A stretch of 64,000 bases of DNA from Diplosphaera chodatii. Lineage: Eukaryota; Chlorophyta; Trebouxiophyceae; Prasiolales; Stichococcaceae. Below the pieces are notes generated by a model. That model was not told where the DNA came from and did no database searches. It saw only the letters and a program-made list of their open reading frames with translations. Position numbers and translations under genes: made by a program. How positions within the stretch are numbered: the first letter of the stretch is position 1; every line of letters begins with the position of its first letter. The DNA is taken from NCBI GenBank assembly GCA_032358165.1, contig JAALGY010000032.1:1736001-1800000 (forward strand). The letters are read 5' to 3'. Shown here one piece after another: positions 1 through 11,245 of this stretch.

Positions 1-43
1 CTGGCTGAAGAATCTGGTCTGGCCCTCTGCTCCGGGCTTGCAG

Positions 44-1889
44 ATGGCATACATGATGGCGGCCACAGCAACACTCGAGGCGCACCGCTTGGCGGGCTGC
101 CCAACGGGGGCACCAGCGCTGGCACTGGCAGCCCAGTGCCTCGCTGGCGCTCGCACAGCCACAGAAAACCTGCACAGGCAGTTACCTGCCGCCAGTGGCA
201 GCAATGACAAGTCCACCGTCTTTATCCACCTCAAGGTCGTGTTGCCTTTGCAGACTGCTAAGCCTCATCGCATAGTACTGCTTCACCCAACATGGCTGGC
301 GGTGCTCGCCATAATCGGCAGCCGTGTGCCTTGATCACTGACCTGCCGTTTGGCTGTTGTGGTGTCAGCAGGAGTTTGAGCTTGCAGTGCACCAAGGCGA
401 TGCTGCTGGGCAGCTCACAGCATTGCGCAAGTGCACTGCCTCGTCCAGCATTGCTGCTGACACCCTGCTGGAGATGTGCGACATGTGCAAAGGTACAGGA
501 TTGCTGCCGGTGTTGGCAGTATATTGCAGCAAGTTGCGCACGCCGGACATGTTACCATAATGTAACCACTTACTTCTCAGCTGCGGCTGCCCATGCACCG
601 GAGATGCCATCGTCCGCTGTAGATGTCATTTTCGAGCTAAAGGCATCATTATTGTATGTCATGAGGCTGCAGGCATCAGGCACCAGCGACATGCCTGTTC
701 ATGAGCCCTTGATCTGTTGTGTTTGCTTTGCAGCAACGAGTCCACTCGTCCAAGAGGAGGCGCTGCGTACGGCATGGTTGCGACTCCTGCAGGAGCCGCA
801 ACCGCGTCTGGACAAGGTCGCCGTGGTGAGACTGTGCGTGTTGTGATCGTCTTGCTGCATCCTGCAGCGTGCTACCTGTCACCTCATGTCTGTACGGGTT
901 TGCAACATGCAGTACATTCCAGCTGCTAACTTCGCCGCTTCCTCATGCAGGTGACCAGGGACCTGGTGCAGCTCATGCCGACAGATGCACAGAAGCTTGA
1001 GCGCTTCAAGGAAGCCGCCGACATGCTCGGCCGCATCAAGGCGGCCGACTACCCTCGCAGATGCGTGCAGACCTGCACGGCCTGTCAAGGCACCACAGAC
1101 CAGTTTGTGGGTTGATGTCAGTGCATGACACGTGGCTCTTGCACAGAAGACGTGCTGCCAACTCAGCCGGTTGTCGACTTTCAGGGAGCTGCAGTGGCTG
1201 GTATCCACTTGCTGGAATCGCGGCTGCCACCACGCCACATTTGATCGCCCGGACAAGGCGGTGGGCTTCATGGAGGTGGCGCTGCAGCTGCTGGACTTCT
1301 GCCCCGAGCTCCTGGACCGCAAGGTGTGGGCTGTGCTGCATGGTTCAGCATGGTTAAGATGCCTGCTGCCCAAACTTTGCGCCCAAAGTGCCAGTTGTTG
1401 GGCATTCCTTTCCAAGCAGCACCATACCACGAGGCGGCTCTGAGGTGGCAGTGCAAGGCTGTGGTTCTACTGTCACGTGCTGATGCGGAGATGCGAGACA
1501 CGGTCAGTTACACACTGTCCACCTGGGTGCACGCTCTGCAGACATGCATGGAGGGCACCCTGGAGGAAAAGCGCAAGGAAGTCGTGAAGCCCACTACGCT
1601 GAACCCCACCAGCATCAGCAGGCTCTGCTCGGCCAGCCTGCGACATGGACGTGGCGACCACTCCACCGTCAGCAAGTCCGGACTGCCGCTGCCTCCTGCA
1701 GCACTGATGACAGCAGACGGGCAGGGCGGTGCGAGCACTGATCAGATGGCGGCAGGCGCAGCTGCCTCAGCACCACGTGCAGAGTTGCCACAAGCAACGT
1801 CACAGCAACTGCGCAAGGAGAAAGCCGAAGCTGGGACAGCAGAAATGGATGCCGACACGCCGCTGGACCTGGAGGTGGACGGCGAATGA
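44..1889 (+). CDS. ZIP4/SPO22-like TPR protein, C-terminal part (5' partial)
   Basis: The visible exons begin after an acceptor at 41-43, so the true start lies before the window. Readable exons are about 44-235, 362-502, 734-819, 951-1060, 1179-1320 and 1491-1889, ending in TGA at 1887-1889. The key stretch at about 1181-1320 reads ELQWLVSTCWNRG, then FMEVALQLLDFCPEL. This resembles the late TPR-like repeats of the ZIP4/SPO22/TEX11 family, scaffold proteins of meiotic crossover formation. The C-terminus is a low-complexity acidic tail. The assignment is by recalled similarity of this one region, so it is tentative; another helical-repeat protein is possible. The exon ending near 1060 is followed by ATGCGT where a GT donor is expected. 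Confidence 0.45.
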
Positions 1890-2533
1890 GGCGACAGCTT
1901 ACACTCGCTGATGCATTGTGCAGCATCATGCGCCAACCTGGCTGCAGAAGGCAGCCGTTTGATATCACGTCCGTGAAACTGCCCCGTTCTCATATTGCAG
2001 TCTCCAGCAGCTGCTGGTACACACGAAGCAGCTGTGCACAAAGCTAGCGCTGCTGCTGCTTTGCTTACAGGTCACTGTGCCGCATACTTTGTTCGCGGCG
2101 GACTTGCAACCCTCGTCATTCTGCGTCACCCTGAAGTTTGAAGTGCAAAGCCCTAGCCGGCCAGTCATGCACGCGAAACTGCAACCTGTTAGCCCAGCAG
2201 TCTCGGGGCAAGGTTCGCGTTCACCCCGCGTGTCCTACTGCGGGCAGCGGTTCCGGACAACTGCTGCCCGCCGCGCGTGAATGGACGGCAACAAGGTGAG
2301 AATGCTCCACCTGACCGACAGATCATACACGCGCGTCGTGTCTACGGGCGCTTGCAACATGCGCACACCAGGCTAACAAGCACAGGCATGTCTCTGAAGT
2401 TTGTATCTGAGCGGGAAGCGTCACCGCACTGCTTGCAAGCACATCTGTCAGTCATTCGACCTGACGAACGAAATGCGAGTCCCGGGACGCACTCTTCCGT
2501 CCCCATGCACCGTTTGCACACAATCTGACGGGC

Positions 2534-5500
2534 ATGACGGCGTCACACCCGGTGCAGGCATGTGCTGGGTCGGGTGTGGTCGGTGCTGCGCAAGCGCAGG
2601 GATGCCCAGACGCACATGTGGCAGATCATGCACAGAATGCGGCCGCAGCCGGGGGGGCAGCATCACCTCCTCCGCAGAAGTCAGGTGCGGGCCCCTCAGT
2701 CGCCACAGCACTGGCCCGAACGCTGGCACCCTGTATGCGGCGGCTGCTGCACATGCATGGGCTGCTGGTCACCTGTCTGCACAAAACCGGCACGCTCACA
2801 GCTATCAGAGGCCATGCTGGGCGAAGCACGCTCATGCGAGCTGGAACCCAGCCGATTATGTCCAGTGCGCTTGCAGTGGGCGGCAGCAGGAGGCGGCGCG
2901 GCGCCGCTCTGGTCGTCGCGACGGGCGCCGCACCGCCGCCCGCGCCCCTCAGCAGCCCCTCGCGCAGCAGCGGACCAGTGTTTGGCAGTCCAGCGGGTCG
3001 GCGGGGCCAGCGCGCCCCGCAGGATCACCCGACCGCCAAGCTGCAAGGGCAGCTGCCAAAGGACCGCCAGGACCTGCTCGACATGTTTGGTGAGGACTGA
3101 ACTTCCAATGATTGCGGCAAGAGGCCGTGCAGGCTGCTACATCGAGGGGTCTCGCGAATCTGTGTGACATCTGCATTGCGCAGCATGCTGGTCAAGGCAT
3201 GCGTGTACAGTGTTGATGCATTGCGATGCAGGTGCGTTGCAAGTTGCGCTGCCACTGCTGAAGCAGCGGCGTGAGAACACCTTCGACAAGCTCAAGGCGT
3301 CCATCGAGGAGCAGTGCAGCCACCGCTTTCAGGCAGGCCCTCAATCGACAAATACACAGTGTCAGCATGGGTATAGTTGACCAGGCACTTCTAAGGTATC
3401 TGGTGTATGATCCAAGATGCTCGTGCCACATGCAGGAGACGCACCTGGCACAGCTCATGCACACATATGGAGAGGTGCTGGATGTGAGGTTCGTCGCAGT
3501 CTCGCGCAGCACACCAGGTATCTGGTGTGATGCCTTGCGCCTCAACATGACTGTCATGCCGAGAAGGCTGCGAGGTTTCCGCAGACCCTGCACACAAGGT
3601 TGCGGCCTGCAGCACCTTGTGTTCTGGCTGTGCAGCCTGCTGATCAGCAGTCCTGCAACCGCAGGCATGCGGGGCCCCTCACCAAAGAAGGACATCCACC
3701 TGGTGGTGGACCTCGTCTCGGGTGCAGACAGCAGCGAGCCAGACGCCTGCGGCAGCCCCACAGTGTCAGCGCTGCTCCGCAGCAGCACAGCAGCATCAGC
3801 AGCCGCCCCATCCGCTCTGGAGCCGGGCGCGGGTACTGGACCCAGTCCCCCGAGACACGCGCAGCAGGCAGGCGGCGCCACCAGCGGCGGCCCCAGCCCA
3901 GCCCGCGGCGGCACCTGGGGTGCAGTGCTCGGGGGCGCTGCGCCTGCCGCCGCCCCCACCACCGGCAGCGGTGCGCGGCCCGCGCCCCGCGGCGTCCTGG
4001 AGATGCGGGCTGAGATGGCGCACCGCCTGGCCCTGGAGTACGCCTCCCAGTACAGGTGAGCCTGCTGGGCCGCCCTGGTGCAACTCACACATCGATGGAG
4101 CTGCCGGCGTGTCGTGGAGACGCCAGGGTGAGCAAAGCCCACCGTCATGGCACTTCATTGAACCTCCGCAAACCATGCAAAGCCAGCAACCCATCGCCCT
4201 GGCAGGGCGCACCTGGAGGACATGGGCCGCGACAGCAGCCGCCTGCCGCTGGACGCCGACCAGTGGCGGGCTGACGCGGAGGCCTGGGCGGCGTTCCGGC
4301 CGCGGCCCGTCCCGGAGGCGCCGCTGCCGCCGCGGCCCGACGCGTTCGTGCCGGAGGCGAGCCGCGGCGCCGGCGGCTACCTGACGCCCTCGCCCGTCAA
4401 GTCCCCAGCCCAGCCGCCCTGCTCGCCCTCAGGTGCGCCCCATCAGAGGGCTTGTGGCGGTGCTGCAGTGTGCGGGAGAGTTAATGTGCGCGTCACGGGT
4501 CTGGCCCCAAAGATATGTTGCCTGACCCTGCTTTCACCCCTGAGCGTTGCCTGACGCTATGCGACCCACTGTGGCTTCGCAGGCAAGGTGGCGCACCTGC
4601 GCAGCCCAATGCGCAAGAAGCCGAGGACGCTGGACTTCGGCGAGGTGGGCGGCCCGATGCCGGGGCCCAGCCACGCCAGTGCGGCTGCAGCGGGCAGCGC
4701 TGGCGGCGAGGCTGCAGGCGGGCTGCCGGTGCTTGGCGCAGCTGCGGGCCAGGGGCCGCCGGCAGAGCAGCCCGCGGCGGGGCTGCAGGGTGGGCAGCAG
4801 CTGCCCGCCAGACGGGGCGCCAGCTCAGCACTGGAGGCGGCGCTGCGGGACTACACCGGGCCTCGCGACAGCATCCCAGACACCATCACGCGCGACCCAG
4901 AGCTCAGCTCCTACATCAGCCCACATGCCTTTCAGGTGTGGTCTCCTGCCTGGAGGCCGTCTGCTTGAGCCCAGATGCCACTGTGTGCTATGCTGACTGT
5001 TGCCATGCGGGTGGTTTGCTCCTCCAGCAGAAGTCGTGGCTCTGTCGCGAGCCGGCTCCGCTCCCATGCAGGCCGCGCACCGGAACCAGGCGGCAGCGCA
5101 GAATGCGTACGGGGAGGCTGCGGCGGCCAGGCGGCGGCGGGAGAATGCGGAGGAGCGCCTCCTGCTCGCCTTCCGCTTCCTGGCCAAGGCGTTCGACAGG
5201 AGCGACACGAGCAAGAAGCGTGTGCAGCCCCTGGACAGCGTGAGTACCCCAGCTGAGGAGCGCATAGTATGCAGAACAGCTTGCAATATTGAAGAAGTTG
5301 ACGCGAACTGAGGCTGACTGCAGTCAACATGACACATTGGCAACAGGGCTGACGCTGCCTGCATGCTGCCGCAGGTGCTGAGTGCGATGCTGGCACAGAG
5401 GACATTCGGCGATGCCGCCCAGTGCCGGGTGCAGCTGCAGGTGCTGCAGGCGGTGCTGCCCGGCTGGCTGACGCAGCAGCCTTCAGCAGGCTCCGGCGGC

Positions 5501-6082
5501 GGCCCCGACCTGGCCATCGACCGCAAGATGCATGAGCCCGCGCTGCAAGCCAGGGTGCTGGAGGTGCAGTCAGCGGCGGTGGACGCGGCGAGGCGGAGTC
5601 GGCAGCAGCAGCCGCCGCACACGCAGCAGCAGGAGGCAGCTGCGCCCACTGCTGCACAGCCGGGGAGGCAGCAGGCGGCAGCGCCTGCGCCGAGGGCCCT
5701 CGCCCGGAGTGCCGCAGCGCCTCGACGTGATTGCAGTCTGGACGCGAGGGCCGGCGGCGCAATGGCCGGAGCCAAGCGTGCCCTGCCGCCTGTCGCGGGC
5801 AGGGTTTCCAGAGCGCAGCGCCGTGTCAGCTTCGCAGCTGCCGCAGATGGTCCAGAGGTGTCGTCCCCGCAGCAGCCGCCGCCACAGGGGGTGCAGCAGG
5901 TCGACGCAGCGCGGCAGCCGCCCAAGCCGGCCTTGAAGCAGGCCACGCTTCCGACTGGGCGGCGCACGGCCCAGAGGGGCGCCCCGCTTAAGGGCGGCAC
6001 AGTGGCATCAGAGGGCAGCGCGGCAGCTAGCGACAAGACGCACTTTGGCTTGGGCAGTGCCATAGTCAAGGGAACAATGTGA
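2534..6082 (+). CDS. CDT1: DNA replication licensing factor CDT1
   Basis: CDT1 loads the MCM2-7 helicase onto ORC/CDC6-marked origins in the nucleus. The N-terminus (from about 2534, start uncertain) is a basic, Pro/Ala-rich disordered region ending LPKDRQDLLDMF. Exons at 3232-3332 and from 3436 encode LKASIEEQCSHRF and ETHLAQLMHTYGEVLDVRF, the start of the conserved geminin/MCM-binding fold, followed by DIHLVVDLVSG. Later exons (about 4208-4430, 4583-4935, 5069-5239) continue the fold and linker. The last exon (about 5395-6082) carries VLSAMLAQRTF and LQVLQAVLPGWL, matching the C-terminal winged helix that contacts MCM, then a Gln/Ala-rich tail. The intron 3333-3435 has a GC donor. The gene is convergent with the SnRK1 beta gene. 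Confidence 0.85.
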
Positions 6083-6767
6083 GGCGGCACAGCTGGCAGT
6101 GATGGCAGTGACGGCGCAGCTGTTGATCGCCGTGCCACTAAAGCCTGTGTCACAGCTATGGAGGAATAAAAGTATGTAGGGGGCCTTCATCTGGGGCTGC
6201 GCGGCTAGAACAATGTGGCTGAACAAGTGGTGAAGTGTGGCTACCGTTTGCTCAGGCGGTTGCCAGGGTTTCTATGTTGGAAGGGTTTTGCCCGGTTGCT
6301 GTTGCCCGCCTGAACAAGTTTACCAGCATGTGTCAACAGATTGCAGACATATAGAACAACATGTTGCGTGTTTTGTCTGTGTAGTGTTGGTGCGTGCACA
6401 TCAACAGTATCAGCTCGGACATTGTACCAGCTCTTGTAAGTAAGTGCCTCCAGTCCTACCAGTAACTTCTCAGCCTAACCACGTTCACGCAACTGAGGTC
6501 AAAGACAGGCCGTTCAGGCGCCTCGGCATCATATGAGCAGTGCCTCTAATCCCCAACAAAAGCATGCATCACCCCACATTAGGGATGAGCCAGAAAGCGC
6601 GGCTGCTCGGCAGTCTAACGCTGCTGATATACAAATCTGGGCAGCGAGATGCCCCAAATGCCAACGAAACCACTGCATGCTGCTGGGCATGGTGCAAAGC
6701 GGTAGCCCTTCAACGTCCCAGCGCTTCCTCGTGCATGGCAGCCTGGAACGGGCAGCGGCGTGTCCCA
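6083..6767. other. Convergent intergenic region
   Basis: This stretch lies between the 3' ends of CDT1 (+) and the SnRK1 beta gene (-). I see no coding exon. A TGTAA, the usual green-algal polyadenylation signal, occurs at 6435-6439 on the + strand, about 350 bases past the CDT1 stop. It could end that transcript, but it is a short motif and weak evidence. Confidence 0.3.
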
Positions 6768-8347
6768 TCAGTACTGCGTGGCCATGTCAACCGGGCCGTG
6801 CGCCTGCTCGTCGTGCTCATATGACGGTGGCCGCCTGGGCTTGTACATCACCTGTGCGCAGGGGTGAGATGGCTGTGTGCAACGCTGTGCAAGCTGACAA
6901 CACAGCTCATCACGGCCATGCAGAGGCTGCTGACAGTCATGTGATGTGTGAAGCACAATCAAGCACAGCTTCCGTCCATGGATGCGAGTTTCGTGGGGTG
7001 CTCACCGTGGTGACATACTTTGACTGATATCTGTGCGTGGTGCCAAGCACCAAGGCGTTCACCTTCGTTGCAAGAAACAGCTGTGCTCACTTGCGTTGCA
7101 TTTCGTGGGTATACGGAAACGAATGAGGGCACAGAGCAATGCACAGGCAGGGTATGCATGGAGCGCACACAGCAGTGCTGCAGGCTCGCGGCTGCTGTCG
7201 CACCTGCGGTGAGGCGCGCTGGCAGTAGGTGTGGTTGAGGACGACGTGCTGGGGGCGCGGCAGTGAGGCGGTCGCGTCCATGGCTGGCGGCACGTTCAGC
7301 AGCGTCAGCTGCAGGTGCGCGGGCGCGGGCGGCGGCTCCTTCGTGTAGTCCTCCGCCGTCGGCAGCAGCTGCGTGTAGCTGCAGCACAGCCACGGCGCAG
7401 CGCCTCAGACGCTCACATGTACGTCTGTATTTTCGACAGGTGGCGTCAGTGGCCCTGTTGGTACCGCTGGCTTGATGGCCCCAAGTGCCTTGTGCTGTGC
7501 GGTGCAAGTGAGACACCAATGGTGCAAGGTGGCTCCACTCGCTCCCTTGAGTGGGGCGCCTACCTGGAGGGCGGCGACGGCGGAGGGTCGAAGCCCGACA
7601 GGCTGTCCAGGTTCTCCGGCACGTACTCCTGCACCTCCAGCACATTGTTGACGTTGCCGCCCTCGTCGTACATGGCCGCCTGGTCGGGCGCGTACTTCCA
7701 CTCGCCGTCCACCACGAACTTGTACTGCAGCCATGCAGGGAACATGCAGGTCAGCACAGGTGAGCACCTCGGGTTGGCAGACTGTGGCCACCACATCATA
7801 GCCTGCTGCAGCATGCTCGGTTGCGTGTGATCAACTGCTGATGAGAGAGCAGTTGAGCGGCAAGGGGAGCTACTTGGTAGACGCCTGGCGGCAGCAGCTT
7901 CACGATGGTGAAGTCCTTGCCGGACCGCTGCATCGGCTGCCGTGTCGTCCAGTTGTCGAACGAGCCCTCCACCTCCACATGGCTGCCCCCATGGCTCCCT
8001 ACGCATCCGCATGATTCACTGGCGGCTTACATAAGCACAAGCAGCTGCAATAGCTTGCTATCGGACCACCGAGACACTTGCCGCATGAGACTGGCGGCAG
8101 GTCTGCAGCAGAAGGGAGGAGCCTCACAAAGGATGACGGTGGGCAGCAGCTTGGGCTGTGCGGGCCAGCCGGCGACGCCGCTGTACTCTGTGTTGCCGCC
8201 GCTGGCCGCGGTGTCCTGCGGCGTCATGGGCAGCTGCGGGCTGTACGTCAGCGGCGAGCCGGGGATGGGCGGGGAGCCAGTCCGCATCGCCTCATCCTGC
8301 GGCGCCAGCTGATCTGCTGTCGCCCGCTTGGCGTGCGCATTGCCCAT
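6768..8347 (-). CDS. SnRK1/AMPK beta subunit
   Basis: This is the scaffold subunit of the SnRK1 (SNF1/AMPK) energy-sensing kinase. Six exons join in phase: 8128-8347, 7874-7998, 7564-7724, 7204-7378, 7006-7062 and 6768-6851, giving 273 residues. The start MGNAHAK fits an N-myristoylation signal (Gly2). Residues about 75-155 form the glycogen-binding CBM48 domain, with [27 protein letters not shown] and a NNVLEV end. The C-terminal ASC domain, which binds the alpha and gamma subunits, reads [11 protein letters not shown], then [16 protein letters not shown] and VMYKPRRP. A 19-residue mini-exon (7006-7062) encodes most of the ASC core strand. Plant-type N-myristoylated beta subunits have this architecture. 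The gene is head-to-head with the prohibitin gene. Confidence 0.92.
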
Positions 8348-9039
8348 GTTCCAGAAAGGCAGAATGGGTGCGACCGTGTGTAAACCAGGTGTCCGCTACA
8401 TCAACTTGCTGCTTTATACACCAGCTGCAAACGGCGTTGTCGGTCCGCGCACAGATGCATGGGGCAGCTTCTACAGGTGCTATACGTGCTAAAGCCCTGC
8501 TCGCTGCACACAAGCCTTCGGATGAGGTGTCAGCGACCTGCTTGTAAGGTACAGGCTGGGCAAGATTGAACGGTGGTCGTGTTCTGCCAGCGATCTGCAC
8601 GGCTGCGAGCAAGCGCTGATGAGTGTGCGATCCTGCCTCTGCAACAAGAAGTCCACGGTGAATGGTGGCCTCTGCTGTGCAGCCGCGAGCGTTGCAAAAT
8701 TCACCAGTGTGTCTTCAGGGGTTCAGGTGCAGTCGTCAGTGCTCGCTGGCTGGGTGCTGGCCTGCTGGTCGCTCAGCCAGTATCACTTGACTGCTCGCAT
8801 CCTCCGCAACCGCTGTCTGCAGTCTTGTCGGGACAGTTCCGTGCGCTAGCCGGCTGTCGCTGCAGAGGTCAGCGACGGGGCATAGGTGAGTCGGCAGTCA
8901 TCGCCACGCAACATGTTATGTTCCTCGTGTGTTGCATGGTTCGGGCAGTGCGTGCTACACAGAATGTCATCCATGTAAACACATTTGAACATGCACGCTG
9001 GTTGCATCATGCATTGCTGCCGATGCCATGCAGGCCGAC
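8348..9039. other. Divergent intergenic region, SnRK1 beta / prohibitin
   Basis: About 690 bases separate the two start codons. I see no exon with a recognisable product. The region should hold both promoters and 5' UTRs. A 5' UTR intron of the prohibitin gene is possible, because a TGCAG sits just before its first coding exon. Confidence 0.35.
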
Positions 9040-10721
9040 ATGGCGCAGCAGCAGGCTGCGGCGCAGGTGGCCAAGCTGCTGAGCAGGGTGGGGCGGTGGG
9101 GCATCATCTTGGGTGTCGGCGGCAGCGCGCTGCAGGCGTCGCTATACACAGGCGAGAGGCTTTCTGCGAGCATCGCACAGCAGGCCAGCCATTGATGTGC
9201 TCACCCCCCGACGACACCACACTGAATGCCTCCGGCATTCATGGAGTGCCACGCCTGCTGTGACCGGCATATTCCGCACAGCAAGGAACGTTAACCGCCA
9301 TTGTGCTGTCCCTCCCGCACAGTGGACGGAGGCGAGCGGGCGGTCATGTATGACCGGCTGAAGGGTGTGTTGCCGGAGCCCATTGGCGAGGGCACGCACT
9401 TCCGCATCCCCTGGCTGCAGAACCCCACCATCATGGACATCCGCACCCGGCCGCGGTCCATCAGCTCAGTCACGGGCACGCAGGGTGAGAGGGCATCGGT
9501 GTCGTCGCCATCATCTCCTGTCACCTGTGCCTGCCTGCTACGAGATGCCTGTTGACTTGCGATGTGTCATGTGGCCCTTCTCATGGCGCTGAGCCTGGGT
9601 ATCGTCCGGTTCACAGATCTGCAGATGGTCAACATCACGCTGCGGGTGCTGTCAAAGCCGCGCGTGAATGAGCTGCCCACCATCTTCAAGGTGCTGCTAT
9701 GTTATGCCATGCGTGTGACACTGTTGCAAGCAGCAAAACTCTGGGCTCAGTCCCATGTGGCGTCCTGGCAGCTGATGGGTACGCGACCACATACCAGTCA
9801 AATTGAGTGGCAGACGTGCTTTACTTCTGGTTTGGCTGTGGTGCAGAACCTGGGCACAGACTGGGATGAGCGGGTGCTGCCGTCCATCGGAAACGAGATA
9901 GTGAAGGCGGTCGTTGCACGCTACAATGCAGAGCAGCTGCTGACGCAGCGTGATAAGGTCTCAAAAGCGGTGAGCACACATCCCCGCCGGTTTCTCGAGT
10001 TCAGTAGCCAGGCGTTTGGTGTTGTGCGCGGTGGCGCAGGATGCCACATCGCATTTGACCGCGCCTGGTGCGAGCAGGTGCGGGAGAGTCTGGTAGAGCG
10101 GGCTAAGGAGTTCAACATCCAGCTGGACGACGTGGCCATCACCCACCTGTCCTTCGGCACGGAGGCGCGTCCACACAGCACCCTGCCAATGCGCTGTTGA
10201 GCTGGCCGGCTGCACTTGTATTCCCATTCAGCACATGCGCTGACGTGCAATCATTTTCTGTGCGCAGTTTACGAAGGCCGTCGAGTCGAAGCAGGTTGCT
10301 CAGCAGGACGCAGAGCGAGCGCGCTTCGTTGTCATGAGGGCAGACCAGGTGCCATGCCGTGGAATGCCTGCAGAGTATTTGACACCCGCAAGCTATTCGT
10401 ATGATGATGGTGACCGTGGTGCAATCTACCCGTGTATGTTTACTCCTATGGTGTCTGATGTCTGCACGCTGAAGTGCAACAGTGACATTATCATATGTAT
10501 GCTTGCAGGAGCGGAAGGCTGCTGTCATCAGGGCAGAGGGTGAGTCGGAGTCGGCGCGGCTGATCTCGGAGGCCACGAAGGCCGCCGGGCCCGGCATGAT
10601 CGAGCTGCGGCGCATCGAGGCCGCCAAGGACATCGCCGACAAGATGGCCAAGGGCCGCAACATCGCATACTTGCCCGGCGGCAACAACATGCTGCTCGGC
10701 CTGGGCACTGGCAGCCAATGA
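9040..10721 (+). CDS. Prohibitin (PHB2-like)
   Basis: Prohibitins form ring assemblies in the inner mitochondrial membrane that chaperone respiratory proteins and regulate the m-AAA protease. Seven exons (9040-9151, 9323-9484, 9617-9690, 9847-9969, 10078-10164, 10268-10348, 10509-10721) join in phase to 283 residues. The N-terminus has a membrane segment ([18 protein letters not shown]), followed by the SPFH/band-7 domain ([26 protein letters not shown]). A long charged C-terminal coiled coil follows ([34 protein letters not shown]), and the protein ends [20 protein letters not shown] at 9028, in frame, would add four residues. Introns 1 and 5 need GC donors (ACAG|GCGAGA and GGAG|GCGCGT); only these keep the conserved protein continuous. 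Confidence 0.93.
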
Positions 10722-11245
10722 CCTGACACCTAGCAGCAGCAGCTCAGTATTTCATGTTGATGGCCCGCCCGTTGCCAGGTCCCTGCTGAAACTACCTGAA
10801 CACCGTGTGAACGCTCGAGACGCTCGAAAGGGGCAGCAACCACTGCATCAGCGGCTCGCTGCCGCTGCCACTTTCAATCGCCTACAGGATTTCCGCCTAT
10901 CAAGAACGCGCACCATCACTCCGGAAGCTCTTCGTGCACATTGTGCAACTGATGCAGATTGACCCACATTCACCGCCTCTCAGCTAACTACACACCCTTG
11001 AGCATCGTATGCTGCAACAACAAGCACAATGCGACAGTATCCGAGATGCTGTGTGAGCGCAGTGCTCTGCTTGCTTGTGAGCATTTGCGAAGTCTCAGCT
11101 GCTGGGGGCCGTCTGGATCCATGCACGGCACCAGGACAGATAACAAAGGTGCATTAGAACGACTGCCTTTGCCGCCTCGTGTGTGCATCACGTTTCCTGC
11201 AGCGTTCCGAATGGACTAGCTGATTGACTGGGATCACTGGTGCAG
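10722..11245. other. Intergenic region before the secreted-protein gene
   Basis: No recognisable gene. The missing 5' exon, and presumably the signal peptide, of the next gene should lie here, but I could not place it with matching phase. Confidence 0.3.

Noticed and set aside
3192..4148. 318-codon open frame on the - strand
   Set aside because: It runs through CDT1 exons and introns alike in antisense and has no recognisable protein features.
4825..6153. 442-codon open frame on the - strand
   Set aside because: It lies antisense to the CDT1 C-terminal exons. Its Ala/Cys/Ser-rich content mirrors GC-rich coding sequence and shows no domain.
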